Of a stretch of 64,000 bases of DNA, positions 46,429 through 56,056 are shown piece after piece. Origin of the DNA: Actinoplanes derwentensis (GTDB taxonomy: Bacteria > Actinomycetota > Actinomycetes > Mycobacteriales > Micromonosporaceae). Location: positions 5,718,501 to 5,782,500 of the forward strand of contig NZ_LT629758.1 of NCBI RefSeq assembly GCF_900104725.1. The letters are read 5' to 3'. Numbering within the stretch: position 1 is the first letter of the stretch; every line of letters starts with the position of its first letter. The notes below the pieces were generated by a model. That model did not search any database and had not been told where the DNA came from. It was given only the letters and a program-made list of their open reading frames with translations. The position numbers and the translations under genes are program-made.

Positions 46429-47706
46429 ATGACACGTGACTTCCGGCTGCTCGCCGCCGGTCAGGGCTTCTCCTGGCTGGGCAACGCCTTCCAGACGGTC
46501 GCGCTCGCCGTCGCCGTCATCACCACCGGCGACGGCGCCCGCGACCTGGGCCTGGTCATGGCCACCAACATCCTCACGCTGCTGGCCGGCACCCTCTTCG
46601 GCGGCATCTGGGCCGACCGGCTGCAACCCCAGCGGGTGATGGTCGCCTCCGACGCGATCCGGTTCGCCGCCACCGCCGGTATCGCCGCGATGTTCGCCAC
46701 CGGCGGCTACCACCTGACCTTGCTCTGCGTGCTGACCGTCGTCTCGGCCGGCGCCGGCAGCTTCTTCAACCCGGCGATGAGCGCCCTCAAGCCGCTGCTG
46801 GTCCCGGCCGAGGACCGGCAGAAGGCCAACGCCACCCTCAGCCTGCTGCAGTCGATGTGCGGCGTGGCCGGGCCGGCCACCGCGGGCATCACCGTCGCCG
46901 TGTTCGGCGCGCCGGCCGGTTTCGCCATCAACGCGGTCAGCTTCCTGGCCTCCCTGGCCGCCGTCGCGATGATCCGGGTCCGAGCCCCGCGCGGCCCCCG
47001 GGCCTCCGCCATCCACGAGCTGCGGTCCGGGTGGCGCGAGATCAGCAGCCGGAGCTGGTTGTTCAGCAACCTGATGGGCGCGAGCGTCTACCACGTGGCC
47101 AACGGCGTCATCCTGGTCTTGGTGCAGATCGTCGCGTTCGAACGGCTCGGCGGCGCGCACGCCATCGGCTGGATCGCCGCCGCCGAAGGACTGGGCGGGG
47201 TGATCGGCTCGGCGATCGGGATCCGTCTACGGCCCCGGCGGCTGCTCTTCGCCGGGCTCCTGGCGCTGCCGCTGATGTCGGTGTGGGCGTTCGCGTACGT
47301 CTGGCCCGGCACCCTCGCCGCCATCATGATCGGCGCGGTGATCGGTTACGCCGGCCTGCTCTTCTACGACGTCGCCTGGGACACCTCGTTGCAGGAGAAC
47401 GTGCCGCACCGGGCGCTCGGCCGGGTCAGTTCCTGGGACTACATGACGTCGTTCGTGGCCATGCCGATCGGCAACGCCCTGGCCGGGCCGCTGTCCGACC
47501 GGTTCGGCATCGACCGCGTCCTCACCGTCTGCGGCTGTGTCCTGCTCGTCGCGAGCACCGCGATGCTGCTGGTGCCGGCCTCACGCCGGCTGACCCGAAC
47601 CGGGCAGCCGGCTCCGGACCCGCTGTCGCCGCACACCGACCCGCTCCCGGCGGCGGTCATGCCGGTCGACCCGATGCCCGACCCGGTCACCGCGAAATCC
47701 GGCTAG
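46429..47706 (+). CDS. MFS transporter, drug-efflux type
   Basis: This 425-residue protein has twelve predicted helices. It starts FRLLAAGQGFSWLGNAFQTV, with GGIWADRLQPQRVM after helix 2, typical of the MFS_3/Bcr-like exporter group common in actinobacteria. The C-terminal tail after about residue 390 is Pro-rich and cytoplasmic. The divergent MarR gene is the likely regulator. Its stop overlaps the convergent thioredoxin gene end by 4 bp. Confidence 0.87.
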   Translation: MTRDFRLLAAGQGFSWLGNAFQTVALAVAVITTGDGARDLGLVMATNILTLLAGTLFGGIWADRLQPQRVMVASDAIRFAATAGIAAMFATGGYHLTLLCVLTVVSAGAGSFFNPAMSALKPLLVPAEDRQKANATLSLLQSMCGVAGPATAGITVAVFGAPAGFAINAVSFLASLAAVAMIRVRAPRGPRASAIHELRSGWREISSRSWLFSNLMGASVYHVANGVILVLVQIVAFERLGGAHAIGWIAAAEGLGGVIGSAIGIRLRPRRLLFAGLLALPLMSVWAFAYVWPGTLAAIMIGAVIGYAGLLFYDVAWDTSLQENVPHRALGRVSSWDYMTSFVAMPIGNALAGPLSDRFGIDRVLTVCGCVLLVASTAMLLVPASRRLTRTGQPAPDPLSPHTDPLPAAVMPVDPMPDPVTAKSG

Positions 47707-48107
47707 GGGAGGATCTCCGCCAGCGCGGCGATCAGGTGCGGTTTGGTCGGCACCCCCGTCGCGCGGCGGACCTCCCGGCCGTCGGCGTCCAGGATCAACA
47801 ACGTGGGTGTACGCCAGATCCCCAGCTCACGGACCTCCGCCAGATGGCTCTCGGCGTCCACCTCGACGTGCCGCACGCCGGGAAGCAGGTCCGCGACCTC
47901 GGCACTGACCCGCCGCATCGCCCGGCAGGGCGCGCAGAAGGCGGTCGAGAACTGCAGCAGTGTGGCGTCAGCCGGCTCGACCCCGAGCCTTTCCAGCAGT
48001 TCCCGCATATGCCGATCCTCGCTCGCCGCGGACACGGCGGCCACCCGCCCGTCGTGTCGCCGACGCCACAGTCCCACGGCGACGGCACCCATCCCCACCG
48101 GATCCAT
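47703..48107 (-). CDS. Thioredoxin-fold protein
   Basis: This 134-residue protein has the thioredoxin active site in LLQFSTAFCAPCRAM (C-A-P-C, near residues 58-61), then VRHVEVDAE and IWRTPTLLILDADG with the cis-Pro. Its N-terminus MDPVGMGAVAVGLWRRR is weakly hydrophobic. C-A-P-C instead of the standard C-G-P-C suggests a shifted redox potential. ATG 48107 was chosen. Thioredoxin-like genes of this kind often accompany DUF4395 genes; a DUF4395 remnant lies 2 kb away. Confidence 0.83.
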   Translation of the reverse strand: MDPVGMGAVAVGLWRRRHDGRVAAVSAASEDRHMRELLERLGVEPADATLLQFSTAFCAPCRAMRRVSAEVADLLPGVRHVEVDAESHLAEVRELGIWRTPTLLILDADGREVRRATGVPTKPHLIAALAEILP

Positions 48108-48127
48108 AGGATGACCGTGACATGCGG

Positions 48128-50059
48128 TCACGCGGTCTGGTAGGCGCTGGCCTGCAACGTGAACAACTGTGCATACAGTCCACCGGCCGTGATCAGCTCC
48201 TCGTGGCCGCCTTCCTCGATCACCGCCCCGTGATCGAGGACGTAGATCCGGTCGGCCTCCCGCACACTCGCCATCCGGTGCGTGATCAGCACCACGGTCC
48301 GCCCGGCGGCCAGGTCCCGCAACCGCCGGTAGACCTCGTGCTCGGCCCGCGCGTCCAGGTTCGCGGTCGGTTCGTCGCAGATCAGCAGCGGCGCGTCCCG
48401 ATGGAAGGCCCGGCTGACCGCGAGCCGCTGCCACTGCCCGCCGGACAGGTCGGCACCGTCGGTGAAATGCCGGGACAGCAGCGTCTCGTACTCCCGCGGC
48501 AGCTCCATCACGAAGTCGTGCGCGTCTCCGGCCCGCGCCGACTCCCGCACCCGTTCCAGGGTGGCCGGCCGATCGTGGCGGCCGATCGCGATGTTGAGCC
48601 GCGCCGACAGCGGCCACCGGGTGGGTTCCTGCATGACCACCGCGACCCGTTCCCGCACGGTCTCCGGGTCGAAACCGGCCGCGTCCACGCCGTCCCAGGT
48701 CACCGTGCCGGTCTGCGGCCGGTAGAGCCCGGCCAGCACGGCCGCCAGCGTCGACTTGCCGGAACCGTTCTCACCGACCAGGGCGATGATCTGCCCGTGC
48801 CGCAGCGTCAGGCTCACGTCGCTGACCGCGGGCCGGTCGGCGTCCGGATAGCTGAAGGTCACGTGGTCGAGGCGGATCTCGGCGAAGGCGTCCGGCGCCC
48901 GGTTCCCGTCCGGTTCGGCCCGGGCCAGCGACAGGTCGCAGAACCCCTGGAAGTCGGCGAAGTACAGGCCCTGTTCGTAGACCCGGTTCGCGGTGAACGC
49001 CAGCTCGGTCAGTTTCCCGATGCCCATGTTGATCGCGTAGGCGGCGGCGCCCGCGGTGGCCAGCGCCATCCGGCCGGTCCAGAGCAGCCCGAACAACATC
49101 GCGTACGCCAGCCCGGTCGCCAGCCCGCTCAGCGCCTGCCCGAGCAGGTTGGTCCGGACCACCCGCCCGATCACCCGGATCTCCTCCAGGGTGGAGATCC
49201 GCAGCAGCCGCCCGACCTCGGTGAGCAGGAACCGCCGCACTGTGAAGGCCCGCAGCTCGGCGGCCGGTTCGCGGGCCGCCAACAGGTAGGCGAGCATCCG
49301 CTGCCGCCGCCACACCGCGATCAGCCGCAGCCGGCTGCGATAGCCGAGCCGCGCCGACCGGACCGCCGCCCACCCGGTCGGCAGCACCGCCAGCACCAGC
49401 ATCGGCAGCAGCGCCGGATGGAGCACCGCCAGCACTCCGGCCGCCGCGATCAGCCCCATCAGATGGGTGAACAGGTCGATGCTGTGGTCGACCACCTGCT
49501 GGGCGGCGAAGGTGCCCCGGTCCCGGGCCCGTTCCATGGCGTCGCGCCAGCCCGGGTCGTCGAACGTGGCCAGGTCCACCCGGGTGGTCAGATCCATCAG
49601 TTTCATCTCGGCGGCCTCGGACACCATCGGCGACAGCCGCCCGTGCGCCGCCGTCGCCGCCGACTGCAGCAGACCCCGAACGGCAAGGGCCAGGATCAAC
49701 AGCGCCAGCGCCGGTACGGCGGCCCGTACCCGCTCCGGAGTCGGCCCGGCCCGCAACAGCCCGTCCAGCACCCCGACCACACTGATCAGCCCCACCGCGG
49801 CCGCCACCCCGCCGGCCACCTGCGACGCCAGCACCGCCAGGGTGGTCCGTGGGCTGGCCCGCCAGGCGAGCAGCCAGGCTTCCCGCAGCAGCCGTGGCAG
49901 CCGCCGGACCATCTGCAGGAACGTGGTGTTGGCCGCCTCTTCGGTGCTGGTCAGCCAGTAGGGAAGCGCCAGTTCCCCCTCCTGCTCGGCCAGCATCCCC
50001 TCGGGGGTGACCGCCTCGTCCTCTTCAGTTGAAGTCTTCTCGGCAACGGGGTCCGGCAT
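48128..50059 (-). CDS. ABC exporter, fused permease and ATPase
   Basis: This 643-residue half-transporter has about 45 polar N-terminal residues and a six-helix permease domain (about 65-340). Its ATPase domain carries VGENGSGKSTLAAVL (Walker A), LSGGQWQRLAVSRAF (signature), PLLICDEPTANLD (Walker B) and a switch His in LITHRMAS. It should work as a homodimer exporting a lipid, peptide or drug. ATG 50059 lies near the edge of the 50060-50152 gap, where a 7-bp inverted repeat (50076-50098) may be a regulatory site. No peptide precursor was found beside it. Confidence 0.92.
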   Translation of the reverse strand: MPDPVAEKTSTEEDEAVTPEGMLAEQEGELALPYWLTSTEEAANTTFLQMVRRLPRLLREAWLLAWRASPRTTLAVLASQVAGGVAAAVGLISVVGVLDGLLRAGPTPERVRAAVPALALLILALAVRGLLQSAATAAHGRLSPMVSEAAEMKLMDLTTRVDLATFDDPGWRDAMERARDRGTFAAQQVVDHSIDLFTHLMGLIAAAGVLAVLHPALLPMLVLAVLPTGWAAVRSARLGYRSRLRLIAVWRRQRMLAYLLAAREPAAELRAFTVRRFLLTEVGRLLRISTLEEIRVIGRVVRTNLLGQALSGLATGLAYAMLFGLLWTGRMALATAGAAAYAINMGIGKLTELAFTANRVYEQGLYFADFQGFCDLSLARAEPDGNRAPDAFAEIRLDHVTFSYPDADRPAVSDVSLTLRHGQIIALVGENGSGKSTLAAVLAGLYRPQTGTVTWDGVDAAGFDPETVRERVAVVMQEPTRWPLSARLNIAIGRHDRPATLERVRESARAGDAHDFVMELPREYETLLSRHFTDGADLSGGQWQRLAVSRAFHRDAPLLICDEPTANLDARAEHEVYRRLRDLAAGRTVVLITHRMASVREADRIYVLDHGAVIEEGGHEELITAGGLYAQLFTLQASAYQTA

Positions 50060-50075
50060 AGACGACCGCCTCTCG

Positions 50076-50098
50076 TTACCACTGTTCTTATGTGGTAA
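50076..50098. promoter_or_regulatory. Inverted repeat upstream of the ABC exporter
   Basis: Perfect 7-bp arms TTACCAC (50076-50082) and GTGGTAA (50092-50098) lie 17 bp before the exporter start. On the minus strand the spacer contains CATAAG, a possible -10 box, so a repressor bound here would block transcription. Confidence 0.45.
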
Positions 50099-50152
50099 GA
50101 GCGCATCCGTCCACCGGCAAATCCGGATTCACGAACTCACTCACGCACCGCT

Positions 50153-51277
50153 CTAGGCGTCGAGCAGGGTGGTCAGGCGGGCGGCCTGGGTCTCCCAGCG
50201 CCACTCGCGCTCCACCCAGGCCCGGCCGGCCTCGCCCATCGTCTTCGCCTTGACCGGGTCGGCCAGCAGTTCGGCGACCCGGGCGGCGATGGCGGGCACG
50301 TCGCTGCCGCCGACCACGTGGCCGGTCTCCCCCTCCCGGACCGCGTCCGGAGCACCACCGGAGTCACCGCCGACCACGGGCAGCCCGGTCGCGGACGCCT
50401 CCAGATAGACGATGCCGAGACCTTCCACATCAAGACCGGCGGCCCGGGTACGGCACGGCATGGCATAGACGTCACCGGCCGCATAGTGGTCCGGTAGTTC
50501 CGCCCACGGCACCGAACCGGTGAACACCACGTCGGACTCGACGTCGTTCTCCCGGGCCAGCCGCTCCAGGGTCTTACGGTAGGGCCCGCCGCTGACCAGC
50601 AGCAACGCCGCCCCGGGCACCCGTCGGCGGATCTCCGGCAGGGCCCGGATCAGCATGTCCTGGCCTTTGCGCGGCACCAGCCGGGAGACACAGACGACCA
50701 CCGGGCGGCCGGTCAGCCCGTGCCGGGCCCGGACGGCCGAACCGTCCACTCCGGGGTGGAACTTGTCCACGTCCACTCCGGGGGCGAGCCGTTTCAGGTC
50801 GGTCAGGCCGTGCAAGGCCTTGTCGAGGCGGGTGCGCTGGTACTCCCCCAGGTAGGTGAGCACGTCGGTGCCGCGGGCGATCCGCCGCAGCAGACCACGG
50901 GCGCCGGGCAGAGCGGCCCAGCCGATCTCGTGACCGTGGGTGATGCCGACCGCCCGGCGGATGCCGGTGTCGCGGCGCAGCCCGTGGGCGAGCAGCCCGA
51001 GCGGGGCGGCGGCGCCGAACAGGACGCTGTCGCAGTCGTGGGCACGGGCCAGTTCGGCGGCACGACGGGCGACGGCCGGGGTGGGCAGCAGCATCCCGGT
51101 CTTCTCCCGGACCACTTCGAACGGCTGCTCGGCGTCGAACTCGGCGGCCCCCCGCCAGGTCGACGAGTAGACCGTGATCGAGTCCTTCGGCTGGCGTACC
51201 GCCAGGTTGTGCACGAACTGCTGGATCCCGCCGGGCCGCGGCGGGAAGTCGTTGGTGACCAGCAGGGTCCGCGCCAT
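50153..51277 (-). CDS. pimB: PimB-type GT4 mannosyltransferase
   Basis: This 374-residue GT-B enzyme begins TLLVTNDFPPRPGGIQQFVH, the sugar-acceptor glycine loop of PimB'. It continues THGHEIGWAALPGA, LAPGVDVDKFHPG, VSRLVPRKGQDMLIRAL and GLGIVYLEASATGLPV (E-x7-E donor motif). In corynebacteria and mycobacteria PimB' adds the second mannose to phosphatidylinositol monomannoside at the inner membrane face. Gene order relative to Rv2188c supports the assignment. Confidence 0.9.
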   Translation of the reverse strand: MARTLLVTNDFPPRPGGIQQFVHNLAVRQPKDSITVYSSTWRGAAEFDAEQPFEVVREKTGMLLPTPAVARRAAELARAHDCDSVLFGAAAPLGLLAHGLRRDTGIRRAVGITHGHEIGWAALPGARGLLRRIARGTDVLTYLGEYQRTRLDKALHGLTDLKRLAPGVDVDKFHPGVDGSAVRARHGLTGRPVVVCVSRLVPRKGQDMLIRALPEIRRRVPGAALLLVSGGPYRKTLERLARENDVESDVVFTGSVPWAELPDHYAAGDVYAMPCRTRAAGLDVEGLGIVYLEASATGLPVVGGDSGGAPDAVREGETGHVVGGSDVPAIAARVAELLADPVKAKTMGEAGRAWVEREWRWETQAARLTTLLDA

Positions 51278-51326
51278 CAGCGTTCTCCCCGGGCTCGGCG
51301 GCCGGACGGCCGTCGGGATGCCGGCG

Positions 51327-52583
51327 TCATCGTTCGCCCCGGGCCCAGGCTCGGGCGGCGGCGATCCGCTGCACGGTCGACGGGTGCGAGGCGAACATGG
51401 TGTGCTCCCAGGCTGGCGGGTCGGGGTCGGACAGGTTGACGGTGCCGAGGCGGCGCTGCATCGCGGCGAAGGTGTCCGGGTCGCCGGTGAGGGCGAGGGC
51501 GTGTGTGTCGGCGCGGGCCTCGACCCGGCGCGACACCCAGGCCTGGGCCGGGCCGGTGATCAGCCCGGCCACCGTGGTCACGGCCAGGAGCAGGCCGATC
51601 GCCCGGGGTTCGCCGATCGAGTCGGCACCGGCCAGGCCGAGTAGCCACCGCCAGGAGCCGAGCAGGTAGAGGAAGACCACGGCGAGGGCCGCGCCGAGCG
51701 CCCCCAGCAGGGTGCCGGTGAGCACGTCACCGTCTTTGGCGTGGCCGAGTTCGTGGGCGGCCACCGAGACCACCTCGCCGGGGGTGGCCTCGGTCAGCAG
51801 GGTGTCGTAGACGACGATCCGGCGGGTCGGGCCGAGTCCGGAGACGTAGGCGTTGACCGCGCGGGTGCGCCGGGACGCGTCGGCGACGAGCACGTCCTTG
51901 ACCGGTACGCCGTCGCGGGCGGCGAGTTCGAGCAGCTCGGTGCGCAACGGCCCGTCGGCCATCGGGGTGAACCGGTTGAAGACCGGTTCGACCAGCACCG
52001 GCAGCACGAACGAGAGCAGCACGACCAGTCCGGCGGCCCCGGCCGCGCCGAACGCCCACCACCAGCGGGGCGCGAAACGGGTGACGGCGAAGAACCCGGC
52101 CAGCACGATCGCGCCGAGAACCGCGCCGACGGCGAGGGATTTCAGCAGGTCGACGGTCCAGCCGCCCCAGGTCTGGGTGGAGATGCCGTACCGGGCCACG
52201 ATGGTGTGCCGCCACGCCGCGAGCGGCAGGGTGACCAGTTCGGTGAGGACCACGATCACCAGGCCACCGAGGACGGCCCGGGCCAGCCAGTGGTCACCGA
52301 ACGGTTTACCGGCCAGCTCGACCAGACGGGCACCGAGCGGGGTGAGGCCGAGCGCGAGGGCGACCAGCAGACCGAGGACCATGCCGGTGTACGAGCCGGG
52401 GCGCAGTTCGGCGTGGAAGGCCCGGCCGCGGGCCACCTTCTCGGCGGGCAGCTGGTCGAGGGCGGCCAGCTGGTCGGCGCGCGGGGCGGGCGCCCGGTGC
52501 CGGGGGACGGTCGCGAAGGCGACCGCGATCAGCGCCACGAGCAGCACCGCGAACGTACCGATCGCCCAGAGTCTCGGGGTCAC
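51327..52583 (-). CDS. M48 (Ste24/HtpX-like) membrane metalloprotease
   Basis: This 418-residue integral membrane protease has about six hydrophobic helices, zinc motif VSVAAHELGHAKDGD (HExxH) and the third ligand in EARADTHALALTG. VLVADASRRTRAVNAYVSGLG is the conserved segment before the zinc site. Length and order resemble Ste24/CAAX-type peptidases. The start GTG is in GTGA, overlapping the stop of the NYN-domain gene by 4 bp, so the two are cotranslated. Confidence 0.9.
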   Translation of the reverse strand: MTPRLWAIGTFAVLLVALIAVAFATVPRHRAPAPRADQLAALDQLPAEKVARGRAFHAELRPGSYTGMVLGLLVALALGLTPLGARLVELAGKPFGDHWLARAVLGGLVIVVLTELVTLPLAAWRHTIVARYGISTQTWGGWTVDLLKSLAVGAVLGAIVLAGFFAVTRFAPRWWWAFGAAGAAGLVVLLSFVLPVLVEPVFNRFTPMADGPLRTELLELAARDGVPVKDVLVADASRRTRAVNAYVSGLGPTRRIVVYDTLLTEATPGEVVSVAAHELGHAKDGDVLTGTLLGALGAALAVVFLYLLGSWRWLLGLAGADSIGEPRAIGLLLAVTTVAGLITGPAQAWVSRRVEARADTHALALTGDPDTFAAMQRRLGTVNLSDPDPPAWEHTMFASHPSTVQRIAAARAWARGER

Positions 52584-53986
52584 GAACGCGACAGCCGGCG
52601 CAGCAGGGAGTCCGCGCCCATCGGGTAGGCGCCATGCCGCCGCACCCCGTCGGCGACCTCGCGGTCCGAGGAGACCACCACCACCGGGCGGCCGGGCGGT
52701 TCGGCCCGCACCAGCTGGCGGATCAGCTCGTCGGCGGTCATGCCCTTGCGGGAGAACAGCACCCGCACGCCGCGTGGCGCGGGTGGCAGGCCGTGCACCC
52801 GTTCGGCCCCGTCGAAGACCACGGTGACCTCGTCGCCGGTCTGGGCGGCGATCCCGCCGAGGCCGGTGATCAGGCGTTTGCGCTGCTGCTCCAGGGACAT
52901 GTCGGCGAAGCCGCGTTTGGTCACGTTGTAGCCGTCGACCACCAGGTGCGCCCGCGGCAGGGCGAGCAGCTGGTCGAGGCGGCCGGGGTCGTCGGTGTCC
53001 TGGGCGCGGGCCGCGGACCGCTCCGGGGCGCCGGGCCGCTCGGCGGACACGTCGGCCACGAAGTCGGCGGGCAGTTTGTCGGCCGGGTTGAGGGCCAGCT
53101 CCCGTTTCAAGCCGGTGGCGGCCTGGTTGATGGTCTCCAGGAGCAGCCAGAGGCGGGCGTCGTCGACGGACCGCGCGTCCTTGGCGGCCTGTTTACCGCT
53201 GGCGGCGGCGGCCTCGGCGTCGGCGAGGCGGGACTTCATCCGCCGTACCTCCGCCTCGTGGTCCTGATTGACGCGCGTAGCGCGGCCCTTCTCGGTGGCC
53301 AGCAGATCACTCGCCCGTTTCTGGGCGGCCTGGGCCTCGCGCAGCGCCTTGGCGGTGGAGCGGGCCTCCTCGCGGATCTGGCCCATCTCCTCGCGGACCC
53401 GGGCGAGTTCGTCGCGCAACTTATCGGCCTCGACCCGGGCGACGGCCCGGTCGTGTTCGGCGCGGGTGGCGCGCTGCTCGGCGGCGCGGGCCTGAGCGGT
53501 GACGGCGGCACTGTCGGCCTCGGCGCGGACCGCGTCGCCGGCCGCGCCGATCAGCTCCCGCCAGCCGTCCGGACGGGCCAGGTAGGCCAGGGCGGCGACC
53601 TCCACCGGGTCGGCGGCGGCGGGGGCGACACCGCTGGTCACGGCGGCACCGAGGTCACCGGCCTCGGTGACGATGCGGGCGCCGATGCGCTGCCGGAAGA
53701 GCGGGTCGGCGACGAGCTGGGCGGCGATGTCCCGGCCACCGAGACGGGCCCGGCGGTTCGGGGCGAACCGGGCGACCCGCCGCAACGCGACCGGCAACTC
53801 GTCGGGAGGCAGAGCGGGGAGCGCGGCGGCGGCGAGGACGGTGATCCGCTGACGGACCGCCTCGGGCAGCACCGGCTCCGGTGAGATGTCCGTTTCGAGC
53901 GACAAGCCCGATTCGAGGGTGAGCTCCGCAGCCTCGGGTGCCGCCTCCTCCTCGGGGCGGTCATCTGGGTTCTGCAGTGCGGACAT
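52580..53986 (-). CDS. NYN-domain RNA-binding/nuclease protein with coiled coil
   Basis: This 468-residue protein has an N-terminal helical region, a long charged coiled coil at about 165-275 (EQRATRAEHDRAVARVEADK and following) and a C-terminal NYN (YacP-like) domain. HLVVDGYNVTKRGF, TVVFDGAERVHGL and VVVVSSDREVADGV carry the conserved Asp residues of that PIN-like fold. A role in RNA decay or processing is likely by family, but no target is known. Its stop overlaps the M48 protease start. Confidence 0.88.
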   Translation of the reverse strand: MSALQNPDDRPEEEAAPEAAELTLESGLSLETDISPEPVLPEAVRQRITVLAAAALPALPPDELPVALRRVARFAPNRRARLGGRDIAAQLVADPLFRQRIGARIVTEAGDLGAAVTSGVAPAAADPVEVAALAYLARPDGWRELIGAAGDAVRAEADSAAVTAQARAAEQRATRAEHDRAVARVEADKLRDELARVREEMGQIREEARSTAKALREAQAAQKRASDLLATEKGRATRVNQDHEAEVRRMKSRLADAEAAAASGKQAAKDARSVDDARLWLLLETINQAATGLKRELALNPADKLPADFVADVSAERPGAPERSAARAQDTDDPGRLDQLLALPRAHLVVDGYNVTKRGFADMSLEQQRKRLITGLGGIAAQTGDEVTVVFDGAERVHGLPPAPRGVRVLFSRKGMTADELIRQLVRAEPPGRPVVVVSSDREVADGVRRHGAYPMGADSLLRRLSRS

Positions 53987-54092
53987 CCACCCATTCTCAC
54001 ACCGTGCACGGCGTATTCGCCCAGTGGAGCAAGTGATCTTTTCTCGCCCCGGTCCCGGTTCGTGTCGTACCCCCGCTCTATCGTTGCCGCCC

Positions 54093-55892
54093 GTGACTCA
54101 ACCGGCCTACGTGCAGGGCACTCTGGACACGCTGCTGGCCGCGGACGGGACGGTCGGCCCGGCCGCGCTGTCCCTGGCGGACGCCACGTTCGTGGTGCTC
54201 GACCTGGAGACCACCGGCGGCGCCCCGGACGGCGGTGGCATCACCGAGATCGGCGCGGTCAAAGTGCGCGGCGGACAGCGGCTGGGCGAGTTCGCGACCC
54301 TGGTCAACCCGGGTGTGGCGCTGCCGCCGTTCATCTCCGTGCTGACCGGCATCACCGAGGCGATGCTGCGGCCGGCGCCGTCGATCGAGACGGTGCTGCC
54401 GGCGCTGCTGGAGTTCCTGCGCGGCGCGGTCCTGGTCGCCCACAACGCGCCGTACGACGTGGGTTTCCTGAAGGCGGCCTGCGCCCGGCACGGCTATCCG
54501 TGGCCGAACCCGCGGGTGCTGGACACCGCGGCGCTGGCCCGGCGGGCGCTGACCAAGGACGAGGTGCCGAACCGCAAGCTGGGCACCCTCGCGCACTTCT
54601 TCGGCGCCCAGGTGCAGCCCAACCACCGGGCGCTGGACGACGCGAAGGCCACCGTCGACGTGCTGCACGGGCTGATCGAGCGGCTGGGCGGCTTCAAAGT
54701 GCACACGCTCGGTGACGCGATCGAGTTCGCCAAGGCGGTCACCCCGGCGCAGCGCCGCCAGCGGCACCTGGCCGACGGGCTGCCGCACGTGCCGGGGATC
54801 TACATCTTCCGGGCCGCCGACGACCGGCCGCTCTATGTGGGCACGTCGAAGGACGTGGCAACCCGGGTGCGCAGCTATTTCACCGCCGGGGAGAAACGGG
54901 CCCGGATCTCCGAGATGCTGACCGCGGCGGTCCGGGTGGAGGCGGTGGAGTGCGCGCATCCTCTCGACGCCGAGGTGCGTGAGCTGCGGCTGATCGCGGC
55001 GCACGCCCCGCCGTACAACCGCAGGTCGAAGTTTCCGGAGAGGGTCGTCTGGCTGAAGCTGACCGCGGAGGCCTACCCGCGCCTGTCCGTGGTCCGGCGT
55101 CTCGCCGAGGACGGCGCCACCTATCTGGGCCCGTTCTCGTCGCGGCGGACCGCCGAGCTGGCCGCGGCCGGGGTCTACGACGCCGTGCCGTTGCGGCAGT
55201 GCAACCACAAGCTCTCGCTGCGCTCGAAGACGCCGGCGTGCGCGCTGGCCGAGCTGGGCCGGTGCCCGGCGCCGTGCGAGCACGAGATAACCCCGGCGGA
55301 GTACGACGTCCGCGCCGCGTTGCCGTTCCGCACCGCGACCTCGGGTGATCCGGGGCCGGTCGTCGAGGCGATCCTGACCCGCATCGACGCGCTGTCGGAC
55401 AAGCAGCGGTACGAGGAGGCGGCGGTCGTCCGGTCCCGGCTGATCGCACTGCTGCGGGCGCTGATCCGGATGCAGCGGCTGGACGCGCTGACCCGGCTGC
55501 CGGAGCTGGTGGCGGCCCGCCGCGACGACCGGGGCGGCTGGGAGATCGCGGTGATCCGGCACGGGCGGCTGGCGGCGGCGGCCACCTCGCCACCCCGGGA
55601 ACATCCGCGGCCCACCCTGGACGCGGCGAAGCTGACGGCCGAGACGGTGGCGTCCGGGTTCGGCCCGGTTCCGGCCGCGACCGCCGAGGAGACCGAGCGG
55701 ATCCAGTCCTGGCTGGAGAAGCCGGACACCCGGTTGGTGGAGATGTCCGGCGACTGGGTGTCACCGGTTCGTGGCGCCGCGCGTTTCGCCAGCCTCCTGA
55801 GCAGGGCTGAAGCGGCCACCTCGACACAAGACTCAACCTTTCGCCTATCGGTAACTGACCGTTTGGATGACGCTCGCTCGCATAGGCTGTAG
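54093..55892 (+). CDS. DEDDh exonuclease fused to a GIY-YIG (UvrC-like) module
   Basis: This 599-residue protein has two nuclease parts. Residues 30-200 are a DnaQ-like 3'-5' exonuclease: FVVLDLETTGG (DxE), AHNAPYDVGFLKAA (Asp) and PNHRALDDAKATVDVL (final His and Asp). Residues 230-320 are a GIY-YIG module (PGIYIFRAADDRPLYVGTSK), followed by a UvrC-like region with paired Cys residues. Actinobacteria keep this fusion beside the qcr/ctaE genes (Rv2191 in M. tuberculosis). It presumably acts in DNA repair. GTG 54093 was chosen over frames reaching back to 53886. Confidence 0.9.
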   Translation: MTQPAYVQGTLDTLLAADGTVGPAALSLADATFVVLDLETTGGAPDGGGITEIGAVKVRGGQRLGEFATLVNPGVALPPFISVLTGITEAMLRPAPSIETVLPALLEFLRGAVLVAHNAPYDVGFLKAACARHGYPWPNPRVLDTAALARRALTKDEVPNRKLGTLAHFFGAQVQPNHRALDDAKATVDVLHGLIERLGGFKVHTLGDAIEFAKAVTPAQRRQRHLADGLPHVPGIYIFRAADDRPLYVGTSKDVATRVRSYFTAGEKRARISEMLTAAVRVEAVECAHPLDAEVRELRLIAAHAPPYNRRSKFPERVVWLKLTAEAYPRLSVVRRLAEDGATYLGPFSSRRTAELAAAGVYDAVPLRQCNHKLSLRSKTPACALAELGRCPAPCEHEITPAEYDVRAALPFRTATSGDPGPVVEAILTRIDALSDKQRYEEAAVVRSRLIALLRALIRMQRLDALTRLPELVAARRDDRGGWEIAVIRHGRLAAAATSPPREHPRPTLDAAKLTAETVASGFGPVPAATAEETERIQSWLEKPDTRLVEMSGDWVSPVRGAARFASLLSRAEAATSTQDSTFRLSVTDRLDDARSHRL

Positions 55893-56056
55893 AGCAAGCA
55901 GCTCTTTCGTGAATGAACCATCGGAAAATGTTTTCGTCACAATTGCGGGCCAGTGCCTTGGCGATCCGGCCCCTCCGATGATTCGCTGGAGAGAGAAACG
56001 CGAGGCGACTCCACGCATCGGCTGATGGCGTGGACGATCGGTGAGGGGGTGTCCGG